DNA of 64,000 nucleotides, taken from Mycobacterium simiae (GTDB lineage: Bacteria > Actinomycetota > Actinomycetes > Mycobacteriales > Mycobacteriaceae). Positions within the stretch are counted from its first letter, which is position 1, and each line of letters starts with the position of its first letter. A program made the position numbers and the translations under genes. Below the pieces are notes generated by a model, which saw only the letters and a list, made by a program, of their open reading frames with translations, was not told the origin of the DNA and made no database searches. Positions 47,524-55,562 of this stretch are shown here, in pieces. The stretch lies in NCBI RefSeq assembly GCF_010727605.1, contig NZ_AP022568.1, positions 1,550,001 to 1,614,000 of the forward strand. The letters run 5' to 3'.

Positions 47524-48531
47524 ATGCCGCGCAACCCGATAAACGTCGCGGTGCTGATGTTCGGCGGCGCCTCCCTCTTCGAGATGTCCGTGCCGATCAG
47601 TGTGTTCGGTATGGACCGATCCGATAGCGGAGCACCCAGGTTTTCGTTGCGGACGATCGCGGCCGACGGGGAGCCCGTAATCAGCACGGGCGGCGTGAAA
47701 ATCCATACCCAGCACGGCCGCAACGGCCTTGACGATGCTGGCATCGTCGTCATACCCACCTGGCGCGCCGCAGACGAACCGCTGCCAGAAGCAACGGCGG
47801 AGGCTATCCGTGCCGCCCACGGTGACGGAGCAATCGTTGTCGGACTGTGTCTGGGAACGTTCGTGGTTGCGGCGACGGGGTTGCTGGACGGCCGCCGCGC
47901 CGTGACACATTCGCGGTACGCACCCGAGCTGGCCGCGCGTTATCCCAAGGTACGGGTTGATCCCGCGGTGCTATACGTGGACGACGGGGACATCGTCACC
48001 AGCGCCGGCGGCGCGGCGGGGTTGGACGCCTGCATACACCTGGTCGCTCGATTCTGGGGCATGACCGCTGCCGCGGCAATCGCGGGCCGGATGGCAATCC
48101 CGCCGCAGCGTTCGGGTGAGCAGGCGCAATGCGTTCCCGGGGCGCTGCGGGATGGAAGCGACGGCGCCCGCGTAAGCGAGATCATGGAATATCTCGTCGG
48201 CAACCTGGACCAAAAGGTCGACATCGATTGTCTGGCAAAGGAATTTGCGTTGAGTCGTCGCACCCTCGACCGCCACTTCCGCGCGGCCACTGGACTCTCG
48301 CCGATTCAATGGTTGCTTCATCAACGACTGCTGCGAACCCAACACCTGCTCGAGGAGACGGATCTGACTATCGACGCGATCGCCCGTCAGGTCGGACTAT
48401 CCAGCGGCGTCTCGCTGCGGCCTGCATTCCGCCGGGCGATGGGCGTAAGTCCGCAGGCCTACCGAGCCGGATTCCACGGCCGCGGCCCATCGGCCCAGGC
48501 GGGCCTTGAGAAGCAAAGGGCCTCAACATGA
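47524..48531 (+). CDS. GlxA-type transcriptional regulator, copy 1 (DJ-1/PfpI domain plus AraC domain)
   Basis: A 335-aa regulator. Residues about 5-175 form a DJ-1/PfpI-like domain with the nucleophile-elbow sequence VVGLCLGTFVVAATG; the C-terminal AraC domain has two helix-turn-helices (LAKEFALSRRTLDRHF and IARQVGLSSGVSLRPAF). Such proteins are usually activators that sense small metabolites. Preceded by a good GTGGAGG ribosome-binding site. Overlaps the second GlxA gene by four bases (ATGA), so the two are made together. Confidence 0.9.
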   Translation: MPRNPINVAVLMFGGASLFEMSVPISVFGMDRSDSGAPRFSLRTIAADGEPVISTGGVKIHTQHGRNGLDDAGIVVIPTWRAADEPLPEATAEAIRAAHGDGAIVVGLCLGTFVVAATGLLDGRRAVTHSRYAPELAARYPKVRVDPAVLYVDDGDIVTSAGGAAGLDACIHLVARFWGMTAAAAIAGRMAIPPQRSGEQAQCVPGALRDGSDGARVSEIMEYLVGNLDQKVDIDCLAKEFALSRRTLDRHFRAATGLSPIQWLLHQRLLRTQHLLEETDLTIDAIARQVGLSSGVSLRPAFRRAMGVSPQAYRAGFHGRGPSAQAGLEKQRAST

Positions 48532-49499
48532 CTCGAGACCCTGCCACCGTCGCCGTGCTGCACTTCGATCGGGCTCCGATGTTTGAGACAGCGGTCCCGC
48601 TCAGCGTTTTCGGAGCAGAGAAGGCGGCCCCCGATGTGCCGCCATTCAGGTTGCTCGTCGTCGCCGGTGAGGAGGGCCCTTTGACGACGACGGGCGACCT
48701 GATCGTCGAGCCGCCATTTGGGCTCGATGTACTCGCTGAGGCATCGATTATCGTGCTGCCCAGTTGGCGCGATCCTGCCGAGCGCCCGCCCGAGCGGGCC
48801 TTGGCAGCTATCCGCGCGGCACACGCCGATGGCGCCATCGTCGTAAGTTTCTGCCTGGGAGGTTTCGTCCTTGCTGCCACCGGCATTCTCGATGGTCGAA
48901 GAGCCGTCGTGCACTGGTTGCATGCACCTACGTTGGCCGCGATGTATCCACGGGTCAGGATCGACGGAGATGCCCTATTCGCCGACGACGGGGACGTGGT
49001 CACCGCGGCCGGGACAGGTGCAGCCTTAGACGCTTGCCTTCATCTTGTCGAGCGAATCTGGGGCCGGCAAACCGCCGCGACGATCGCAGCGCGAATGATC
49101 ATGGCACCCCGCCGCGCTGGAACGCGACCGCAGCTTCTCTACACGACGCCGTCGAATACCGGTTTGTCCGCGAGGCTCTCCGATGTCATGGCGTTTGCGA
49201 TGGACCACATCACCGAGCCGTTGGGCGCACCCGAGCTGGCGCGACGGGCACGAATGAGCCGGCGAACCTTTGACCGGCATTTCCGCGATATTGCGGGCAT
49301 GTCTGCCATGCAGTGGTTGGGCTGGCAACGACTGTTTCGCGCCCAACAGCTACTGGAAGACACCGGCGAACCCATCGAGGACGTCGCTCGCCGCTCGGGA
49401 TTCGCAAGCGGCTTGTCGCTGCGCCGCCACTTTTACCGCCACCTCGGAATCAGCCCACAGCACTACCGACTGCAACGCGAGCGCGAGCGCACCACTTAA
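48528..49499 (+). CDS. GlxA-type transcriptional regulator, copy 2 (DJ-1/PfpI domain plus AraC domain)
   Basis: A 323-aa paralogue of the preceding gene with the same architecture: a DJ-1/PfpI-like domain (VVSFCLGGFVLAATGILDG) and AraC helix-turn-helices (LARRARMSRRTFDRHF, VARRSGFASGLSLRRHF). The two copies have diverged, especially in the sensor domain, so they may respond to different ligands or work as a heterodimer (inference). A 90-base gap leads to the MBL-fold gene on the same strand. Confidence 0.9.
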   Translation: MTRDPATVAVLHFDRAPMFETAVPLSVFGAEKAAPDVPPFRLLVVAGEEGPLTTTGDLIVEPPFGLDVLAEASIIVLPSWRDPAERPPERALAAIRAAHADGAIVVSFCLGGFVLAATGILDGRRAVVHWLHAPTLAAMYPRVRIDGDALFADDGDVVTAAGTGAALDACLHLVERIWGRQTAATIAARMIMAPRRAGTRPQLLYTTPSNTGLSARLSDVMAFAMDHITEPLGAPELARRARMSRRTFDRHFRDIAGMSAMQWLGWQRLFRAQQLLEDTGEPIEDVARRSGFASGLSLRRHFYRHLGISPQHYRLQRERERTT

Positions 49500-49589
49500 A
49501 GTTGTCAGCTCGCCTGGCTGGCCGAAATCAATCGATACTTCGCCGCCACGGTACTCACCGGCAGGCCGCCGGTGCCGGACTATGGGGTC

Positions 49590-50411
49590 ATGACCGTATC
49601 CAAAACGTCTGCGGCGTCAGCTCCTTCGAAAGCGGCGACCACAATACAACTGATCGGTGGCCCGACTGTTGTCTTGGAGCTGGGCGGGTTGAGGTTGCTG
49701 ACCGACCCAACCTTCGACCCACCTGGTGATCACATGATCGGTACGCGGAACTTGATCAAGACACGCAATCCCGCTGTAGCCGTTGAAGATCTGGGCGACA
49801 TCGACGCCGTGCTGTTGTCTCACGACCAACATCCGGACAATCTCGATCGGGCGGGTCGCAAACTGCTCGATCGAATGCCCTTGGTGCTGAGCACTGCGGC
49901 CGCCGCGCAGCGGCTCGGCGGCAACGTCCGCGAGTTGCCGCTGTGGCGCCACCACCTGCTGGTGCGTCCCGACGGCCGGGACTTGAGAATCACTGGCGTC
50001 TCCGCACAGCACGGACCCCGCGGCACAGCGCATCTGACAGGTGAAGTACGCGGGTTCGTCATCTCCGGTGACGGGCTACCCACGGTCTACGTCAGTGGTG
50101 ACAACGCCTCGATGAGCGTGGTGCGCGACGTGTGTGATCACGCGGGCCCGATCGACATCGCCGTGTTGTTCGCCGGCCGAGCCCGCAGTCCCTTGATGGA
50201 TGCCTACCTGACGATGAGCGCAGAGCAGGCAGCCCGTGCCGCCGAGATCCTTGGCTCACCCGTCGTCGTACCGGTACACGTCGACGGCTGGGAACATCTG
50301 ACTCAAGATGTCGCCCTTGTTTCAGAAGCCTTCGCCCGACGGGGTCTGCTCGACAGGTTGCACGTGTTAATGCCGGGCACCGTGACAGCGATTTCGGTCG
50401 ATCGTGCCTGA
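49590..50411 (+). CDS. MBL-fold metallohydrolase, UlaG-like
   Basis: A 273-aa metallo-beta-lactamase-fold protein. The N-terminal strand pair is TIQLIGGPTVVLELGGLRLL, then DPTFDPPGD. The metal motif is SHDQHPDNLDRAG (a variant of HxHxDH with H-x-x-H-x-D), with further metal residues in AQHGPRG, YVSGDNAS and VPVHVDGWEH. This pattern fits the UlaG/lactonase branch. ATG 49590 is preferred; GTG 49572 is possible. Overlaps the SDR gene by eight bases. Confidence 0.85.
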   Translation: MTVSKTSAASAPSKAATTIQLIGGPTVVLELGGLRLLTDPTFDPPGDHMIGTRNLIKTRNPAVAVEDLGDIDAVLLSHDQHPDNLDRAGRKLLDRMPLVLSTAAAAQRLGGNVRELPLWRHHLLVRPDGRDLRITGVSAQHGPRGTAHLTGEVRGFVISGDGLPTVYVSGDNASMSVVRDVCDHAGPIDIAVLFAGRARSPLMDAYLTMSAEQAARAAEILGSPVVVPVHVDGWEHLTQDVALVSEAFARRGLLDRLHVLMPGTVTAISVDRA

Positions 50412-51144
50412 CGGCCTTGACGGTAAGACCGCGCTGATTCTGGGTGGCGGGGGCGGTATCGGTAGGGCGACGGCCGGGACGCTGGCGGCGCGCGGCGCGT
50501 GCGTCGCGCTCGCAGACATCGATGCGGAGCGGCTCGACACAGCGGCCGCGGAGTTGACCTCGCAGCGCCATACCGTGCGGGCCTACTTCGCCGATGTGCG
50601 GTTACTCGACGCGATGCGCAGACTCGTCGAAACCGTCGTGGATGACTTCGGCCGCCTGGACATTCTGATCAACGCGACCGGAATCATGGTGCTGAAAAGG
50701 GCAATCGAACTTGACACCGACGAGTGGGATCACACCATTGACCTCAACATCAAAGGCATGATGTGGGGCATCGCCGCGGCGCTCCCGGTGTTTCTGCAGC
50801 AACGGTCGGGCCACGTGGTGACTCTAGGTTCGGTCCACGGCCTGAAGGTATTTCCGGGCGGTGCGGTGCATTCAGCGTCGAAGTTCGCCGTGCGTGCTTT
50901 CAGCGAAGGCATTCGCGGGGAACTCGCCGAGTACGGCATCCGGGTGACGTCCGTCATGCCCGGCGCAGTGGCCACCGGCATGGAGGACAAGACAACCGGC
51001 GACCAGCGAGATGCGATTCGCACCATCTATGCGCACGCAATCCCGCCAGCCGCGGTGGCCAATGCCATCGTCTTCGCAATTGAGCAGTCCGATTCTGTTG
51101 CGGTCAACGAGGTCGTCGTACGCCCGACCGTCCAGCAATGGTGA
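50404..51144 (+). CDS. Short-chain dehydrogenase/reductase with His in place of the catalytic Tyr
   Basis: A 246-aa classical SDR. The cofactor loop is LILGGGGGIGRA, an acidic residue (ADID) after strand 2 suggests NAD(H), and NATG replaces the usual NNAG. The catalytic Ser143 is in TLGSVHG and Lys160 in HSASK, but the YxxxK tyrosine is His156 (GGAVHSASKFAV). Normal SDR catalysis therefore may not occur or may use another acid/base. GTG 50404 overlaps the end of the MBL gene, suggesting coupled translation. Confidence 0.85.
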   Translation: MPDGLDGKTALILGGGGGIGRATAGTLAARGACVALADIDAERLDTAAAELTSQRHTVRAYFADVRLLDAMRRLVETVVDDFGRLDILINATGIMVLKRAIELDTDEWDHTIDLNIKGMMWGIAAALPVFLQQRSGHVVTLGSVHGLKVFPGGAVHSASKFAVRAFSEGIRGELAEYGIRVTSVMPGAVATGMEDKTTGDQRDAIRTIYAHAIPPAAVANAIVFAIEQSDSVAVNEVVVRPTVQQW

Positions 51145-51191
51145 ACCACGACCGCCCCGCACAGTACCGAAGCACTCGTGGAGGGATCAGG

Positions 51192-52382
51192 ATGTCGGCA
51201 AAGGGCCATCAATTACCCTGCAGTGCTGATGATTTAGTGACACGTGCCGAAGCGCTGCAGGGCCTACTGCGTCAGCACGCGGCGGCCGGCGAGAAGCAGC
51301 GCCGCGTCGCCCCGGAAGTCATCGACGGTCTCACCGAGTCGGGTCTGTTCCGTCTGCTCAAGCCGGCGCGGTACGGCGGTGCACCGATCGATCTGCAATC
51401 GACACTTGCGATCACCCGAGCGCTTGGCATCGGAGACGGCTCCGCCGCGTGGCTTGTCGGCGTCGCGGCGACGGGCGCGTGGATGGCGGCCCACCTAGCG
51501 GAATCCGCACAGCAGGAAATCTTCGGAGCCAACCCAGACAGCCGGATCGCCGGCGGCACAACCGAAGTCGCCGCGCGACGGGTAACCGAAGGTCTGCTCG
51601 TCAGCGGGCGATGGAGTTACGCCTCTGGTGCCGATTACGCCGACTGGGCCGCAATCGTCGCCACACTGGCTGATTCACCGGAGCGTCCCGCCACGCCGTT
51701 TTGGTGTCTGGTGCCTGCCCGAGACCTCACTGTCGAGCAAACCTGGGAAACGGTGGGGATGTGCGGCACCGGGAGCAATACCTTTGTCGCCAAAGACATC
51801 TTCGTTCCTGAACATCGGATGATCGAGCTTGCCAGCTTGGTCGACGGCACCGCGTCGAGCGTCAATGACGAGGACATCTACCGACTTACATACCCGCCCG
51901 TCGCGCTCGTCGGAATTCTTGGGCCCCTGCTGGGCATGGGCCGGGCGGCGCTGGAGCTCGTCATCGCGAAAGCCGACACCAAGCCCATTCGTTACACGAT
52001 TTACGATCGTCAAGCTGATTCGGTCGGTGTACAGCTGCAAGTTGCGGATGCCGCACTCAAGCTGCGCACTGCCGAACTGCACGCTGGTGAGATCGCCCGG
52101 ATTGCCCAAGGCGCGGCCCAAGCGCGAACGTCGCCCAGTGCTGTTGAGCGAGCGGCGTTTCGGGCGCAAAGTAGTATGGCGGCGCAGTACGTGATCCGAG
52201 CGCTACACGTTTTGGTGAACGTGCACGGATCTGCGGCATTCGCCGGTGTGAACCCGCTGCAGCGGATCTGGCGGGATGCCAACACTGCCGCCCGGCACGC
52301 GGGGCTCGACAGTGTGATCGGCGCTGAAATTTACGGCAAGGCGCTGCTCGGTATCACCGATCGCGTCAGTCCCCTCGTATAA
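51192..52382 (+). CDS. Acyl-CoA dehydrogenase-like flavoprotein (group D monooxygenase type)
   Basis: A 396-aa protein of the acyl-CoA dehydrogenase fold, most like the oxygenase components of two-component flavin hydroxylases (HsaA/HpaB-like): WSYASGADYADW and RIWRDANTAARHAGLD are characteristic, and GDGSAAWLVGV fits the N-terminal helix. No acyl-CoA dehydrogenase catalytic Glu is evident. These enzymes use reduced flavin delivered by a reductase, which is not encoded next to it. ATG 51192 has a GAGGGATCAGG leader; an in-frame ATG at 51138 would overlap the SDR gene. Confidence 0.85.
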   Translation: MSAKGHQLPCSADDLVTRAEALQGLLRQHAAAGEKQRRVAPEVIDGLTESGLFRLLKPARYGGAPIDLQSTLAITRALGIGDGSAAWLVGVAATGAWMAAHLAESAQQEIFGANPDSRIAGGTTEVAARRVTEGLLVSGRWSYASGADYADWAAIVATLADSPERPATPFWCLVPARDLTVEQTWETVGMCGTGSNTFVAKDIFVPEHRMIELASLVDGTASSVNDEDIYRLTYPPVALVGILGPLLGMGRAALELVIAKADTKPIRYTIYDRQADSVGVQLQVADAALKLRTAELHAGEIARIAQGAAQARTSPSAVERAAFRAQSSMAAQYVIRALHVLVNVHGSAAFAGVNPLQRIWRDANTAARHAGLDSVIGAEIYGKALLGITDRVSPLV

Positions 52383-52467
52383 CGACCGCCGATATCTGAC
52401 CGGGCCGCGCGGGCCTCGGCCCACCACCTCTCGTTTCGGCAATGCTCAGCGCGGGTAGTTCGGGCCT

Positions 52468-53211
52468 ATGAACAAGGGCGTATCCTTCGCGTTCGCGGCT
52501 CTGACCGCAACCATCGCACCATTGGCGGCCTGCGCGAATCAGCAGGGCAACCAGGCCGGCACGTCAGGATCGTCAAGTGCTCCACCCGGAGCCGAGCGGA
52601 TGACGACTCAGTTGAAAAGTGCCGACGGAACCCAGGTCGGCACCGCCACCATCGACTTCGCGAACGGCTACGCCACGATCACGGTCGAGGCCGGACCCAA
52701 CCAGGTGCTCAGCCCCGGTTTTCACGGACTGATGATCCACGCGGTCGGGAAATGTGAGCCGTCGGACTTCGAATCGGCCGGAAGCGTGTACCAGGCGCCG
52801 GACCACACCGGCTTCCCCGCCAGCGGCGACCTGACCGCTTTGCAGGTGCGGTCCGACGGCTCGGCGAAACTCGTGACCACCACGAACTTGGTGACGGCCG
52901 CCGACCTGCGGAACAGTTCGGGTTCCTCGCTCGTGGTCCACCAAACCGCGGAGGATCTGACCGCGGGGTCCACCGGTGAGAGCAAGCGAATCGCCTGCGG
53001 TGTGATCGCCGCGGCCTCGGGTTCGGCCACGACGTCGTCCACCACGACGACGTCCACCACGACGACGAGCAGCGTCACCACGGTGACCACCACGGCCGTC
53101 GTACCACCGCCGTCCACCAGCACCAGCACCGTCACGGTCACCCCAACCACGTCGTCCTTGCTGACCACGACGGCGACCACTGCGCCCAGCCTCCCGCCGG
53201 GTGCGGGCTAA
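52468..53211 (+). CDS. SodC-like lipoprotein lacking copper ligands, with a threonine-rich tail
   Basis: A 247-aa lipoprotein with signal peptide and lipobox PLAAC (Cys22). Residues about 45-180 have the Cu-Zn superoxide dismutase fold seen in mycobacterial SodC, with the disulfide cysteines at 96 and 177. But the copper motif reads Met89-Ile-His91 instead of H-x-H, and the next ligand region (GSVYQA) has no His. His113, Asp121 and His158 remain. It is unlikely to be an active dismutase of the normal kind. The last 65 or so residues are Thr/Ser/Pro low-complexity sequence (TTSSTTTTSTTTTSS-like), resembling a cell-wall-spanning linker. It overlaps the convergent SnoaL-like gene by four bases. 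Confidence 0.85.
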   Translation: MNKGVSFAFAALTATIAPLAACANQQGNQAGTSGSSSAPPGAERMTTQLKSADGTQVGTATIDFANGYATITVEAGPNQVLSPGFHGLMIHAVGKCEPSDFESAGSVYQAPDHTGFPASGDLTALQVRSDGSAKLVTTTNLVTAADLRNSSGSSLVVHQTAEDLTAGSTGESKRIACGVIAAASGSATTSSTTTTSTTTTSSVTTVTTTAVVPPPSTSTSTVTVTPTTSSLLTTTATTAPSLPPGAG

Positions 53212-53597
53212 GAGCTGATCTGCCGGAGCAGCGCGGCCATATCGGCGAGGTCCCAGACATCGGCGAACTTGCCGTCGACGACGCGATAGAGGGTGAACTC
53301 GGGGATGCTCACTCGGCGACCGGTTGCCTCGATGCCCTGGAAGGTGCCGCGATGAGTGCCGGTGACGGTGAAGTGGACCGCGATGTAGTCGGTGTCGACG
53401 ACGATATGCCGCATCTCCCAATGCCAGTCCGGAAATGCGGAAACTATCGGCTCAAATTGCGCGGCAACGGCATTGGGATCCATCGGGGCGTCATTGACCC
53501 GGATGGACGGCGCATAAAAGGTCGCCATGCCGTCGAAATCGTGGTCGTTACAGCACCTGAGGTAAGCCTCGTACAGGGCTCGGTAGTCCTGGGCCAT
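53208..53597 (-). CDS. SnoaL-like/nuclear transport factor 2-fold protein
   Basis: A 129-aa SnoaL-like (NTF2-fold) protein: LYEAYLRCCNDHDFDGMATF, then a cone-shaped beta-sheet with TFQGIEATGRRVSIPEFTLY and VDGKFADVWDLADMAALL. Members include ester cyclases, dehydratases and isomerases, and many are of unknown role. ATG 53597 was chosen because the domain begins there. It lies four bases downstream of the truncated methyltransferase gene on the same strand. Confidence 0.85.
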   Translation of the reverse strand: MAQDYRALYEAYLRCCNDHDFDGMATFYAPSIRVNDAPMDPNAVAAQFEPIVSAFPDWHWEMRHIVVDTDYIAVHFTVTGTHRGTFQGIEATGRRVSIPEFTLYRVVDGKFADVWDLADMAALLRQISS

Positions 53598-53601
53598 GCG
53601 C

Positions 53602-54060
53602 TTACGCCTTGGCCCGCAGCACAGCGCGCCGGCGCTGCTCGTCGCCACTGACGATTTCGACGTCGACTGCACTGAATCCCACCGCGCGCAATGCGTCCGC
53701 GACCGGTGCGGGGTCATCGATCGCGCTGAATGGCAGCGCTGCCGCGACGTCGTCGGAGTAATGGTGGAGCGCAACGCGGGTGTTCAGGGAACAGTCGGCA
53801 ATCAGGGTTCCGCCGGGCGCCAGGACGCGGCGCCATTCGGCGAATGCCTTTTCGGGTTCGAGCAAGGTCCAGATGAAGTGCCGGGCCCGCGACGACGGCG
53901 GGATCGCGCCCAAGGCCGTGGTCCACCGGCGATGTTCGTCCTCGGAGAAGATGCCATGGGCGTCCTTGTGGTCGTAGCGTGCGCCTTCCTGCTCCCAAAA
54001 GGCGCGGATCGCGCTGTGCGCGGCCAGCAGGCCCTCGCTGTCACTCGCTCTCGGCGACAT
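53602..54060 (-). pseudogene. Class I methyltransferase with the SAM-binding core deleted
   Basis: A 152-aa frame that is open throughout but looks internally deleted. The N-terminus ([20 protein letters not shown], then RRWTTALGAIPPS) and the later part (HFIWTLLEPEKAFAEWRRVL, APGGTLIADCSLN) match the ends of a class I methyltransferase. The segment between them, normally about 60 residues with the glycine-rich motif I (VLDxGxGxG) and strands 2-4, is missing at about residue 50-60. It cannot bind SAM in the usual way. Divergent from the OsmC gene with 31 bases between starts. Confidence 0.7.
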
Positions 54061-54091
54061 AGCGACTCACCCTAGCGGAGTACAAAGAGTC

Positions 54092-54553
54092 ATGACCATA
54101 CACCAGAGCGGCCACGACGACGCGTCGTCGGAGGGCACGGTAATCGTCGCGGAGACGGGCACTGGGACCTACATCCAACAGATCACCGCCGGACACCATC
54201 AGCTGATTGCCGACGAGCCGGCGCCGACCGGCGACGACGCCGGGCCGACACCGTACGATCTGCTGCTGGCCGCGCTGGGCACTTGCACGTCCATGACGGT
54301 GCGGATGTACGCGAACCGCAAAGGGTGGCCGCTCGAAAGGATTCGAGTCACGTTGCGCCACTGGAGAATTCACGCCAAAGACTGCGCCGACTGTGAAACC
54401 ACGAATGGCTGGATCGACCGTATCGAGCGGCACCTCGAATTGACCGGCGAGCTCGACGATGAGCAACGGGACCGGTTGTTGCTCATCGCCGAGCGGTGCC
54501 CCGTCCATCAGACCCTGACGTCCGAGGTTCGGGTCAGCACCTCACTGGGGTGA
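54092..54553 (+). CDS. OsmC-family peroxiredoxin-like protein
   Basis: A 153-aa OsmC/Ohr-fold protein that likely reduces organic hydroperoxides with two conserved cysteines. Cys65 lies in [18 protein letters not shown] and Cys136 in [10 protein letters not shown]; the hydrophobic pocket residues around them fit the family. Two extra cysteines (CADC at 98-101) are unusual and could bind metal or form a disulfide. ATG 54092 follows an AGAGTC leader. Convergent with the LLM gene, sharing no bases. Confidence 0.88.
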   Translation: MTIHQSGHDDASSEGTVIVAETGTGTYIQQITAGHHQLIADEPAPTGDDAGPTPYDLLLAALGTCTSMTVRMYANRKGWPLERIRVTLRHWRIHAKDCADCETTNGWIDRIERHLELTGELDDEQRDRLLLIAERCPVHQTLTSEVRVSTSLG

Positions 54554-55477
54554 CTAGGCGCCGACGAGTGGTCGAAGAACCTCGCCTACCGCGGTGATGA
54601 CTCCCGGTGTGTAACCGTGACTCGGTAGGTTGACGATCACACCGTCGATTCCGACGTCGAACACCCTGCGTTTGATTTCATCGGCGACCTGCTCGGGCGT
54701 GCCGGCAACCCGCCGGCCGCCCTGCGCCTCACCCAGGTCCCGGGTCGGGCCAAAGCCGTCGAGCACCACCGTCAACAGGGTGCTGGTCTCCAAAGTCGCT
54801 GGGTCGCGGTCGATTTCGGCACAGCGTTCCTTCAGCACCGCCAACTTGTGCGGCAACTCGTCGATGCTGGCGAGCAGGTTGAGGTGGTCGGCATAGCGCG
54901 CGGCCAACCCGAACGTCTTCTTCTCACCGCTGCCGCCGAGCATGATCGGGATGTGGTCGCGGTAGCGCGGCTCATTGATGGCGTTCTCGGTGCGATACCA
55001 CTTGCCGGAGAAGCTGGGCCGCTCGCCGTGCAGCATGCCGACGATGATCGGCAGCGCCTCCTCTAGCTTTTCGAACCGCTCGGTGAACGTATCGAAGTCG
55101 AACCCCAACTGACGGTGCTCCAGCTCGAACCAGCCCGCCCCGATACCGAGGATGGCCCGCCCGGCGCTGATCACATCCAGCGTCGTGATCACCTTGGCCA
55201 GCAGGGTCGGGTTGCGGTAGGTGTTGCCGGTGACGAGGGTGGACAGCTGCACCCCCTCGACGGTGGTGGCCAGCGCGCCCAGCGCGGTATAAGCCTCCAG
55301 CATTGGTTCGTCGGGCTCACCCAGGGTGGGCAGCTGGTAGAAGTGGTCCATCAGCAGCACGGTGTCGAATCCGGCCGCCTCGGCTTCCCTGGCCTGCGCT
55401 ATGACCGCGGGAAAGAGTTCGGCGACGGGCCTGCCGTAGGTGAAGCTGGGAATCTGCAATCCGAGTCGAATGGTCAT
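54554..55477 (-). CDS. LLM-class F420-dependent oxidoreductase
   Basis: A 307-aa luciferase-like protein of the F420-dependent TIGR03560-like kind: IRLGLQIPSFTYGRPVAEL, LLMDHFYQLPTLG, AILGIGAGWFELEHRQLGF and PIMLGGSGEKKTFGLAARYA are typical. ATG 55477 was chosen because the first strand starts there; the in-frame upstream extension to 55582 has no similarity. It may share a transcript with the cyclase gene upstream, 85 bases away. Substrate unknown. Confidence 0.87.
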   Translation of the reverse strand: MTIRLGLQIPSFTYGRPVAELFPAVIAQAREAEAAGFDTVLLMDHFYQLPTLGEPDEPMLEAYTALGALATTVEGVQLSTLVTGNTYRNPTLLAKVITTLDVISAGRAILGIGAGWFELEHRQLGFDFDTFTERFEKLEEALPIIVGMLHGERPSFSGKWYRTENAINEPRYRDHIPIMLGGSGEKKTFGLAARYADHLNLLASIDELPHKLAVLKERCAEIDRDPATLETSTLLTVVLDGFGPTRDLGEAQGGRRVAGTPEQVADEIKRRVFDVGIDGVIVNLPSHGYTPGVITAVGEVLRPLVGA

Positions 55478-55562
55478 GCCTGGGTGCAACGACACGCGCA
55501 GGCGATTGCATTCCGCCGGCTTCGAATGCGGGAATCGCCGGCTGCGCCCGGACACCACCCGT

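Noticed and set aside
49500..49589. In-frame extension before the MBL gene (reads LAWLAEINRYFAATVLTG)
   Set aside because: It looks faintly protein-like but has no plausible start codon before 49572 and no similarity I recognise; kept as untranslated leader.
53031..53199. Repeated ACC/ACG-rich tract considered as a CRISPR-like or tandem repeat array
   Set aside because: It is the coding sequence of a Thr/Ser-rich tail with variable, unspaced units; there are no spacers of constant length.
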